49,583 nt of DNA from DASXTW01 sp046726275 (GTDB lineage Bacteria > Actinomycetota > UBA4738), in assembly GCA_046726275.1 (NCBI GenBank), contig JBKPAF010000055.1:1-49583 (forward strand). The letters are read 5' to 3'. Made by a program: the position numbers and the translations under genes. Numbering within the stretch: the stretch's first letter is position 1; each line of letters starts with the position of its first letter. This document shows, in pieces, positions 43,200 to 49,583 of this stretch. A model generated the notes under the pieces. That model saw only the letters and a program-made list of their open reading frames with translations. It was not told the DNA's origin and made no database searches.

Positions 43200-43330
43200 A
43201 TCTCCCCTTGCTGCCGCGCGGTCGGCGTCTCGAGTCCCTTGCAGCCCCGTAATGAATCTTCGGCAGGGCACCCCGTCCCACTGTAGGCCCGTTCAATCCT
43301 GGATGAAGCTTCGTCGATACAGCAAGCGAC

Positions 43331-45694
43331 ATGGCGAACCACGCCCAAGAGGAGCTCGGCCGCATCGAAGGATCCGAGCCGGTGAACCATGGGCGCCGGA
43401 CCGAGCCGGCTCCGCCGTTTCCGCTCCCCGATGGCCCCACGGCCGACGCGATCCTGGGGGCCGTTGGCTTCGCCGCCTCGGAGTTCCTCGGAGCCCAATC
43501 GTGGGAGAGCTGCATCCAGGCCGTCCTGGGCCGCCTCGGCCAGGCGGCCCGAGTGAGCCGGGTGTACGTCTTCCAGAACCACCGGGACCGGGACGAAAAC
43601 CCGATGTTCAGCCAGCGCTACGAGTGGACCGCTGAAGGGGCGTCGCCTCAGATCGACAATCCCCAGCTTCAGGGTCTTCGCTGGGACGGCGCGTTCCACA
43701 GGTGGCGGGACATCCTGGCCCAGGGAGGCCTGATCCACGGCCACGTGAAGGATCTCCAGGAGAAGGAGCGGCGACTCCTCGAGCAGCAGGACATCCGATC
43801 GATCGTGGTTGTTCCGATCCTTGTGGGCGAGGACTGGTGGGGGTTCCTCGGCTTCGACGACTGCCTTGCGGAGCGCAATTGGTCGCAAACGGAGGTCGAC
43901 GCCCTTCGAGCCGCGGCCGGGACCCTTGCCTCGGCCATCGCCCGCAAGCGAACCGAGCTGGCCTTGCGGCAGGCGGAGGTGAAATACCGCAGTCTCGTGG
44001 AGAAGATCCCGGCCGTCGTGTACGTCGCCGGGGTGGGCGAGACCGGTGACTGGCTCTACGTCAGCCCACAGCTCGAGAGGATCCTGGGGTACACCCCGCG
44101 CGAATGGCTGGCCCATCCGGCTCCCTTCTCCTCGTTCCTGCACCCCGCCGACAGGGAGCGGGTCCTGGCCGAGGAGGCCTTCAGTGGGGCCACTGGGGAG
44201 CCGCTCCGATCCGAGTTTCGGATGATCGCACGTGACGGCCGTTCGGTCTGGATCCGGGACGAGGCGCACCTCATCGAGGACGACGCCGGCCGCCCACTCC
44301 TCTGGCAGGGCTTGATGTCCGACATCACGGAGCTGAAGAAGGCCGAGGAGCAGGTGGCGTTCCTGGCCTATCACGACAAGCTGACGGGGCTCCCCAACCG
44401 GGCCATGTTCGAGGAGCTGCTCGACCTGGCGCTGTCCCGGGCGAGGCGCAAGGAGCTGGCGGTGGCCGTGCTGTTCATGGATCTGGACAACTTCAAGCTG
44501 GTGAACGACAGCCTCGGCCATGAGGCGGGCGACGAGCTCCTTCAGCAGATGGGGACGAGGCTGAGGCAGGCCCTGCGGGACATGGACGTGGTGGCGAGGC
44601 AGGGTGGGGACGAGTTTCTCCTTCTTCTCGGAGACCTGGAGCGAGGAGCGCAGTCCGTGAGGCCGGACGCGGAGGCCTCCGTGATCGCCGCAGAGTCCGT
44701 GGCCGAACGGATCCACGAGCTGCTCAAACAGCCCTTCGCCATCGGCGGAACCGAGTTCTACATCACCGCGAGCATCGGGATCAGCCTCTTTCCCCTGGAC
44801 GGCGACGACGGCAAGGCCCTGCTGAAGAACGCGGACGCGGCGATGTATCGAAGCAAGCGCTCGGCACCGGGAACGTCGACGGTCTTCTCCAAGGAGGCGG
44901 TCGACCCGATGACCAGACTCTCCCTGGCCACCCGCCTCCGCCGGGCGGCCGAACGAAAGGAGTGGATGCTCCACTACCAGCCGATCGTCGATCTGTCCGA
45001 CGGCCATCTCGTGAGCGTGGAAGCGCTTCTCCGGTGGCAGGACCCGATGACCGGCATGGTTCCTCCGGGGGAATTCATCCCCCTGGCGGAGGAGATGGGG
45101 CTGATCGAGGTCATCGGGGACTGGGTGCTGGAAGAGGTGTGCCGGCAGTCCCAGGGGTGGCGCCGGGAAGGGCTGGTCATCGAGGTCAGCTTCAACCTGT
45201 CCCCACGACAGCTCTGGCAGCGCAACTTGGTGAACAAGATCATCGGGCACCTCAAGTGGATGCGGATCAATCCCAGGCAGGTTCTGGTGGAGATCACTGA
45301 GTCGACGGCCATGATCGACCCTGACCGGACGATGCGGATCCTGGAGGACCTCCACAGCGCAGGCCTCCGCCTGGCCATCGACGACTTCGGGACCGGCTAT
45401 TCCTCCCTCTCGCGGCTGAAGCAGATGCCAGTGGACATCCTGAAGATCGATCGGTCATTCGTGAGGGACATACCGGAAGATCGCCACGCCATGAGCATGG
45501 TCAAGGCCATCATCCAGCTCGCCCGTGGCCTGGAGATGGTGCCGCTCGCCGAGGGGATCGAGACGGAGGAGCAGTGGCGTTTCCTGGTCCAGAATGGATG
45601 CGCCCTGGGACAGGGGTTCTACTTCAGCAAGCCGGTTCCGGCGAGCGACATCAGCCAGCGCTACGTCTGGGGCACCGCCGAGTCTCAAGCCTGA
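43331..45694 (+). CDS. GAF-PAS-GGDEF-EAL protein (c-di-GMP turnover)
   Basis: 787 aa, soluble. Domain order: GAF (about 40-205), PAS (about 215-338), GGDEF (about 344-515) and EAL (about 530-780). GGDEF is at 425-429 with an I-site Arg416-xx-Asp419; EALLRW at 564-569 and the DDFGTGYSSL phosphodiesterase motif at 684-693 are intact. From the PAS domain on it is very similar to the divergent membrane protein, so they arose by duplication with swapped N-terminal sensors. The ATG at 43331 has no strong ribosome-binding site. Confidence 0.94.
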   Translation: MANHAQEELGRIEGSEPVNHGRRTEPAPPFPLPDGPTADAILGAVGFAASEFLGAQSWESCIQAVLGRLGQAARVSRVYVFQNHRDRDENPMFSQRYEWTAEGASPQIDNPQLQGLRWDGAFHRWRDILAQGGLIHGHVKDLQEKERRLLEQQDIRSIVVVPILVGEDWWGFLGFDDCLAERNWSQTEVDALRAAAGTLASAIARKRTELALRQAEVKYRSLVEKIPAVVYVAGVGETGDWLYVSPQLERILGYTPREWLAHPAPFSSFLHPADRERVLAEEAFSGATGEPLRSEFRMIARDGRSVWIRDEAHLIEDDAGRPLLWQGLMSDITELKKAEEQVAFLAYHDKLTGLPNRAMFEELLDLALSRARRKELAVAVLFMDLDNFKLVNDSLGHEAGDELLQQMGTRLRQALRDMDVVARQGGDEFLLLLGDLERGAQSVRPDAEASVIAAESVAERIHELLKQPFAIGGTEFYITASIGISLFPLDGDDGKALLKNADAAMYRSKRSAPGTSTVFSKEAVDPMTRLSLATRLRRAAERKEWMLHYQPIVDLSDGHLVSVEALLRWQDPMTGMVPPGEFIPLAEEMGLIEVIGDWVLEEVCRQSQGWRREGLVIEVSFNLSPRQLWQRNLVNKIIGHLKWMRINPRQVLVEITESTAMIDPDRTMRILEDLHSAGLRLAIDDFGTGYSSLSRLKQMPVDILKIDRSFVRDIPEDRHAMSMVKAIIQLARGLEMVPLAEGIETEEQWRFLVQNGCALGQGFYFSKPVPASDISQRYVWGTAESQA

Positions 45695-45811
45695 CGTTCC
45701 CTGCTTCGTGCTTCTCCCGGACACGGCTGTGGTCCTATGACGTGACCCGTCCTCTCCCCATGAGCTAGTAGAGTTCTCCGCTGATCCGGGCGAAGAGAGG
45801 TTCGAACACCG

Positions 45812-46780
45812 ATGACGATCCGCGTCGCCGCTTATCAGCATGGGATCTATCCCCGGTCCGAGGACGTGGTCGCCGCGACTCGAGGCCTGGAGCGTGGCCG
45901 CACGTCCATCCAGGAGGTCGACCAGGCGTTCTCCGACGATCGTGTGGACTTCCTGAGGGTGCAGCAGGACGCGGGTCTGGACTACTTCTCGGACGGCCTC
46001 ATCCGGTGGCAGGACCTGTTCCGACCTCTGGTCGAGGCATCCGGAGGGATGGACGCCCGGACACTGGTTCGTTGGTTCGACAACAACTCGTTCTTCCGCG
46101 CGCCCGAGGTCACCGGCGACCTGACGCTTTCGGCGCCGCTGCCAGGAGAGTTTCTGGTGGACGAGGATCTGCCGACCCCGCGGGTGGCCACCCTTCCCTC
46201 TCCGTACCTGTTCTCCCGTGCCGTCCAGGCTCACGGAGATCAGAACGCCCTGATGATGGACCTGACCAGAGAGGTCCTGCGCCCAGTGGCGGAGTCCCTG
46301 GCGGCCCGGGGCTACGAGGTCATCCACCTCCAGGAGCCGTGGCTCCCGTACTTCGGCATGGAGCCCGCAGACTGGGACGATTTCGAGAAGGCGCTAACGG
46401 AGATCCGGGACGGCCTGTCCTCGGCCGCATCTAGTCTCGTCCTGCACGCATACTTCGGTGACGCCGGGCCCTACGTCGATCGGTTGCGCAGGATGCCGGT
46501 CGATGCGGTGGGCATCGACTTCGTGCAGACCGACATCGAAGAGCTGGGAAGTGATTGGGAGACAGGGCTTTTGGCAGGAGTCCTTGACGGGCGAAGCTCA
46601 CCGGTCGAGTCGGTCGAGGGGACGGTCGAGTTCGGACGACGGGTGGCTGAGGCGGTCTCGCCGCCCGTCCTGTTCCTCTCGTCGAACTGCGAGCTGGAAT
46701 ATCTACCCCGGGATATCGCCAGGCAGAAGGTGGCTCGGCTCGGAGAGGTATCGGCGCGCCTGAAGGAGGTCCTCGCTTGA
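45812..46780 (+). CDS. MetE C-terminal-like methyltransferase homologue (partner protein?)
   Basis: 322 aa with the TIM-barrel pattern of cobalamin-independent methionine synthase: DYFSDGLIRWQD near 58-69, IHLQEPWLPY at 171-180 and SSNCELEYLPR at 290-300. The zinc site is incomplete: the His-x-Cys pair is His212-Ala-Tyr214, while the last cysteine (Cys293) is kept. The product may therefore be inactive alone or use different chemistry. It is followed by a fuller MetE-like protein with a 4-base overlap, so the two probably form a complex (inference). The ribosome-binding site GAGAGG is far from the ATG. Split MetE pairs occur in some archaea. Confidence 0.82.
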   Translation: MTIRVAAYQHGIYPRSEDVVAATRGLERGRTSIQEVDQAFSDDRVDFLRVQQDAGLDYFSDGLIRWQDLFRPLVEASGGMDARTLVRWFDNNSFFRAPEVTGDLTLSAPLPGEFLVDEDLPTPRVATLPSPYLFSRAVQAHGDQNALMMDLTREVLRPVAESLAARGYEVIHLQEPWLPYFGMEPADWDDFEKALTEIRDGLSSAASSLVLHAYFGDAGPYVDRLRRMPVDAVGIDFVQTDIEELGSDWETGLLAGVLDGRSSPVESVEGTVEFGRRVAEAVSPPVLFLSSNCELEYLPRDIARQKVARLGEVSARLKEVLA

Positions 46781-47973
46781 GACGCGACACCGTTCCCGCT
46801 CTCGACATCATGGCCCAGCCGCTCCTCACGCACGAGGTGGGCTCGCTGGACAAACCCGGGTGGCGGGTGAAGGCGTACGCGGGAAAGAAGTTGGACCACC
46901 GGGACCTCGAAGAGGCGAGGAACTGGGGCGAGCGGATCGGGGTCGAGGGATACGGGGAGCTGCTCGACCTCCTCCGAGCCTCGCCCATCACCACGAAGCA
47001 GGAGAAGGACGAGGTGAAGCGGTGGTCGAGCCGCTACGGCCTCCGCCTCCAGGAGTCCGCCGGCCTCGACGTCGTGTACGACGGTGAACAGCAACGCTCG
47101 GAGATGTACGCGTGGGCGGTGGCCCACACGAACGGATTCGAATGGCGGGGCAGCGTCCGGGCCTTCGACAACAAGTATTACTCGAAGGCTGCAGTGACCG
47201 GACCGATCTCGTTGAAGGAGCCGTACCACTCCGAAGAGTTCGCGTTCCTACGCGACATCGCCAAGGCGGAGCTCAAGGTGCCGATCACGGGCGCGTACAC
47301 CATCGCGGACTGGTCCTTCGACGAGCACTACTTCACGGACCATGACATGTCCCACGCCCACGCCGAGCGCCGGGGAAGGCGCCACGAGGCCCGGCGTCTG
47401 TTCAACCTGGACGTGGCCCGGCACATGATCCGTCCCAACATCGAGGCCTTGATCGACCTCGGAGCCAAGTGGATCCAGCTCGATGAGCCCGGGGGCTCTA
47501 CCGATCCGGAGGAGCTCGACCTCTTCGCCGAGGCTTTCAACGAGAGCGTACACGGGCTGGATGCGGTCTTCTCCACGCACCTGTGCTTCTCGGACTACAA
47601 CCTGTTCTTCCCCGGCATCGAGGCGATGACCGCATGCAGGCAATTCGCCGTTGGATTCGCGAACTACGACAGCCGGGAGCTCGGAGTCTCCGACGAGTCC
47701 CGCCCTGGGTACACGGTGATCAAGAAGTTCCGCGACCTCCCGTACAAGCCCGCCCTGGGTCTCGGAGTCCTCGACATCCACACGGATTTCATCGAGCCAA
47801 CGGAGTTGATCCGAGACAGGATCCTGTATGCGGTCGAGGTCTTCGGCGATCCCAACCGCATCCACGTTACCCCCGATTGTGGCCTGAGGACCCGATCGTG
47901 GGACGTGGCGTACCGCAAGCTGCAGAACATGGTGGAAGGGGCGCAGGCGGCCAAGAAGTCGCTCGGCATCTGA
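46777..47973 (+). CDS. Core-MetE-type methionine synthase homologue
   Basis: 398 aa, about half of a classical MetE (750 aa) and matching its catalytic C-terminal half. Zinc ligands are visible as His268-Leu-Cys270 (STHLCFSDYN) and Cys368 in TPDCGLRTRSWDVA, plus acidic residues in LQLDEP-like IQLDEPGG (233-240). It should transfer a methyl group to homocysteine; the methyl donor of such short forms is often not folate, since the N-terminal half is missing. TTG 46777 is the start: TGAAGGAGGT lies 7 bases upstream and the codon overlaps the previous stop (TTGA). The in-frame ATG at 46810 lacks a site. Cognate to the preceding gene. Confidence 0.87.
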   Translation: MRRDTVPALDIMAQPLLTHEVGSLDKPGWRVKAYAGKKLDHRDLEEARNWGERIGVEGYGELLDLLRASPITTKQEKDEVKRWSSRYGLRLQESAGLDVVYDGEQQRSEMYAWAVAHTNGFEWRGSVRAFDNKYYSKAAVTGPISLKEPYHSEEFAFLRDIAKAELKVPITGAYTIADWSFDEHYFTDHDMSHAHAERRGRRHEARRLFNLDVARHMIRPNIEALIDLGAKWIQLDEPGGSTDPEELDLFAEAFNESVHGLDAVFSTHLCFSDYNLFFPGIEAMTACRQFAVGFANYDSRELGVSDESRPGYTVIKKFRDLPYKPALGLGVLDIHTDFIEPTELIRDRILYAVEVFGDPNRIHVTPDCGLRTRSWDVAYRKLQNMVEGAQAAKKSLGI

Positions 47974-48012
47974 GCGCGCGCCGCGAGCCGAGTCGCGATT
48001 CGAGAGCCGACT

Positions 48013-48735
48013 TCAGGGGCGTGGGCGCCGCCTGGCCAGCGAGCTGAGGACAGGGATCTCGCGGATCTTCTCCGCGTCGAGATCCGCCCACTGGATCCCT
48101 GGGGGGCGGTGACGACTTCTCCGCGTACGGATCACTTCGTGAGGAGTGACGATGAGGTCCACGCGGAAGTCGTGTCGGGTCTCCGGGAGATCCTGGTCCA
48201 AGACCTGCAGAGGATGGACTGTGGTGGCCACAACGGTTGCCTCACCCACCAGGCCGGCCTCAGTGAGCAGAGCGAGCTCGAGGTCGGAGAACCCTCCTCC
48301 CTTGCCGACCCGGGCCCCCTTGCGATTGACGGCCACGCTCCCGCACACCACGAAGTCGACCGGACGCACAGCGGAGGTAGCCACCGGCCGTCCCAGCTGG
48401 GTGGCGCCCCGGATGGAGGCGGCCTTCCTCGGGTTGACTCGGGACTCGGCGGGATCGAGGAGGAGGAACGGCTTGCGCTGACGAAGCCTGGGCACCGCCA
48501 TGTACAACAACTTCCCCTCGGCGAGCGCCTTCGCTCGGACGGGTAGCTGCGGCGCGTCGGGGTTCGCCTTCACGACGCGGCACTTGGTCCATTCGACGGT
48601 TCCGGCCAGTAGCTCGGCCGCCTCGCCAGCACCTTCGAAGTTGGGGATGTGCCCCCGTGACCCGGGAAACCGGGCCACTCGCTCCTGGTCCATGAGCTTC
48701 CAAACGTGTTCTCTCACGGCTTGCTTCTCGACCAT
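48013..48735 (-). CDS. 5-formyltetrahydrofolate cyclo-ligase family protein (MTHFSD-like)
   Basis: About 240 aa from ATG 48735 (ATG 48768 is possible, just outside the opposite-strand tRNA). The ATP/folate-binding motif GKGGGFSDLELALL at 144-157 and VDFVVCGSVAVNRKGARVGKG are family marks. Enzymes of the core family convert 5-formyl-tetrahydrofolate to methenyl-tetrahydrofolate. This sequence resembles the MTHFSD/archaeal-like branch more than E. coli YgfA, so the exact reaction is uncertain. It converges on the MetE-like pair with 39 bases between, giving a one-carbon theme. Confidence 0.82.
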   Translation of the reverse strand: MVEKQAVREHVWKLMDQERVARFPGSRGHIPNFEGAGEAAELLAGTVEWTKCRVVKANPDAPQLPVRAKALAEGKLLYMAVPRLRQRKPFLLLDPAESRVNPRKAASIRGATQLGRPVATSAVRPVDFVVCGSVAVNRKGARVGKGGGFSDLELALLTEAGLVGEATVVATTVHPLQVLDQDLPETRHDFRVDLIVTPHEVIRTRRSRHRPPGIQWADLDAEKIREIPVLSSLARRRPRP

Positions 48736-48772
48736 GGTCGAGAGGCTAGTGCCCGCGGATACACTCATGTGG

Positions 48773-48859
48773 GGGGGGATGGCCGAGTGGACGAAGGCGG
48801 CGGTCTTGAAAACCGCTAGGGGCGCGAGTCCCTCAAGGGTTCGAATCCCTTTCCCCCCG
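48773..48859 (+). tRNA. tRNA-Ser (anticodon TGA)
   Basis: An 87-base class II tRNA. Acceptor stem GGGGGGA with TCCCCCC, anticodon stem GCGGT/ACCGC around CTTGAAA giving anticodon TGA, which reads TCA and other TCN codons by wobble. The variable arm is long and the T arm contains GGGTTCGAATCCC. The 3' CCA is not encoded (discriminator G followed by CAC). It is transcribed opposite to the cyclo-ligase gene. Confidence 0.95.
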
Positions 48860-48936
48860 CACCCGACCAGCGGGTTTACGAAAGAAGCTGGATTGACGTG
48901 CTCGGTCACTGCCGTCTTACGCAACCGGGCTCGGGG

Positions 48937-49368
48937 TTACCGGGTGCCCAACTTCTCCTCGATTCGTTTGAGTGCTTCCTCCACGCGATCATCGCTGTCC
49001 TTGGACTCGGCGCTCCCGCGATGGATCAGCAGCGCGGCCAGAACGACGAAGGAGAACAGCTGGAGGAACTCCGACTGCCAGTTCTCCAGCGTGGACTGAG
49101 AAAATTCCTGGAGGTAGTCGACGATGCGGACCGCCTCATGATGCGCCCGCTGGTCGTCGACGAAGGTCTGCCACTCTGCGATCCCGTGAGCGGTCCAGGT
49201 AGTGAGGAAGAGGATGCAGAAGGCGATGCTCAATCCGAAGTTCGTCCAGACCTTGCGGACTCCAGAGCTCCTCCGCTCGACCTGGATACTCCTGATCATC
49301 GACCCGATGAGATACCCTGCGGTACCGAGCATCACGATCAGCACAACGATCAGCCCGACAGTCCCCAT
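48937..49368 (-). CDS. DUF6766-like membrane protein
   Basis: 143 aa with three predicted transmembrane helices (about 3-22, 43-62 and 103-116). The ENWQSEFLQLFSFVVLAALLIHRGSAESKD stretch (about 95-123) closely resembles DUF6766 proteins as I remember them; WTAHGIAEWQTFVDDQ before it fits too. Function unknown. A GGAGGT ribosome-binding site stands 7 bases before ATG 49368. The C-terminus is a charged helix (DRVEEALKRIEEKLG). Confidence 0.75.
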   Translation of the reverse strand: MGTVGLIVVLIVMLGTAGYLIGSMIRSIQVERRSSGVRKVWTNFGLSIAFCILFLTTWTAHGIAEWQTFVDDQRAHHEAVRIVDYLQEFSQSTLENWQSEFLQLFSFVVLAALLIHRGSAESKDSDDRVEEALKRIEEKLGTR

Positions 49369-49481
49369 CTGATGACCTCCCTTCCGACTGTGGCTCGGAA
49401 GTGTTCCCCGCCTCCGAAGGGTCCTAGCTGACCGATGTCAAACCGCATGTTGTGTGACGCTGACACCGAGATTCCGCTTCC
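49369..49481. other. Intergenic segment without recognised content
   Basis: This 113-base stretch lies between the DUF6766-like gene and the partial NTF2-like gene. It holds the ribosome-binding site of the DUF6766-like gene (just upstream of 49368). I see no further gene, clear hairpin or promoter. Confidence 0.4.
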
Positions 49482-49583
49482 CTAGAGCTGGCGAGCTGAC
49501 CACCACTCCCGATGCTCTCGACAGCGACCGTCGGGCGCGAAGGTGATAAGCAGGATGCCGTCCCACTCCCTTCGTCCTCCCGC
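49482..49583 (-). CDS. C-terminal end of an NTF2-like/SnoaL-type protein, cut by the window edge
   Basis: The minus strand is open from the last base to TAG at 49482-49484, giving the final 33 residues of a protein: REWDGILLITFAPDGRCREH followed by REWWSARQL. A Trp-Asp-Gly-x-Leu strand followed by Asp-Gly-Arg-Cys and Arg-Glu-Trp-Trp is typical of the last two strands of nuclear-transport-factor-2-like small proteins. The start lies outside the window, so function cannot be judged. Confidence 0.6.
   Translation of the reverse strand, partial: AGGRREWDGILLITFAPDGRCREHREWWSARQL

Noticed and set aside
43196..45355. A 719-residue open frame antisense to the GAF-PAS-GGDEF-EAL gene, and similar long antisense frames at 11702-13603, 13748-15595, 5242-6618 and 21901-23379.
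   Set aside because: Their composition is Arg/His/Gly/Pro-rich, they have no recognisable motifs, and they lie opposite genes with clear family signatures. High GC with third-position bias explains them.
45695..45811. A SAM or cobalamin riboswitch or S-box before the MetE-like genes.
   Set aside because: None of the conserved core motifs is visible in the 117-base leader.

Overview
The window is high-GC, densely coded bacterial chromosome with about 43 protein genes, two tRNA genes and no gene-free stretch over 300 bases. I see no insertion sequence, prophage, CRISPR array or rRNA. Several hallmarks point to Actinomycetota: a lipoyl-less fused 2-oxoglutarate decarboxylase (Kgd), a complete fhaA-fhaB-pstP-rodA-pbpA-pknA-pknB cluster, the cell-division protein CrgA, and many GTG/TTG starts. 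Other genes are less typical of Mycobacterium or Streptomyces: a bactofilin, a DUF4446 protein, an internally duplicated ThyX, and core-MetE genes in place of a full MetE. I infer a deep-branching or uncultured actinobacterial lineage. The assignment rests on gene content only.

Layout. 1-4064: a hypothetical protein, a VOC protein, an AlkB-like dioxygenase, a large anchored exported protein of unknown role and an NAD-dependent sugar epimerase. 4189-10710: kgd with an abutting GH3 lipoprotein, then a thiolase behind a promoter with a perfect 12-bp palindrome, then a small membrane zinc ribbon. 10707-15586: FmdB-type zinc ribbon, CrgA and a penicillin-acylase-type Ntn hydrolase on the minus strand, with a FadD ligase diverging. 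15608-17382: a small membrane protein and the double ThyX. 17458-25709: the Ser/Thr kinase/phosphatase and cell-wall elongation/division cluster, read from fhaA to pknB on the minus strand, with tRNA-Leu(CAG) just upstream. 25941-31747: a one-permease, two-ATPase ABC system behind a third Ser/Thr kinase. 31818-34236: a small acidic protein, a signal-peptide protein and a LarC-like protein. 34386-36755: DUF4446, bactofilin and serS. 36780-39929 (minus): a class A PBP, a membrane-anchored protein and a YetF/DUF421 protein. 40053-45694: a proline-rich anchored protein and two divergent GGDEF-EAL c-di-GMP enzymes. 45812-48735: two MetE-like genes converging on a folate cyclo-ligase-family gene. 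48773-49583: tRNA-Ser(UGA), a DUF6766-like membrane protein and the end of an NTF2-like gene cut by the window edge.

Functional themes. Envelope growth and its phospho-signalling dominate: FHA proteins, PP2C, three kinases, SEDS protein, two PBPs, CrgA and bactofilin. The crgA/pkn/fhaA/tRNA-Leu block and the bactofilin-DUF4446-serS block both resemble oriC-proximal neighbourhoods elsewhere, so the window may lie near the replication origin, though dnaA, parAB and gyrase are not in it. The points most worth checking are the double ThyX whose two halves appear to have lost different parts of the active-site motif, the MetE-like pair in which one partner lacks a zinc-ligand Cys, and the LarC-like protein without its usual C-terminal part.
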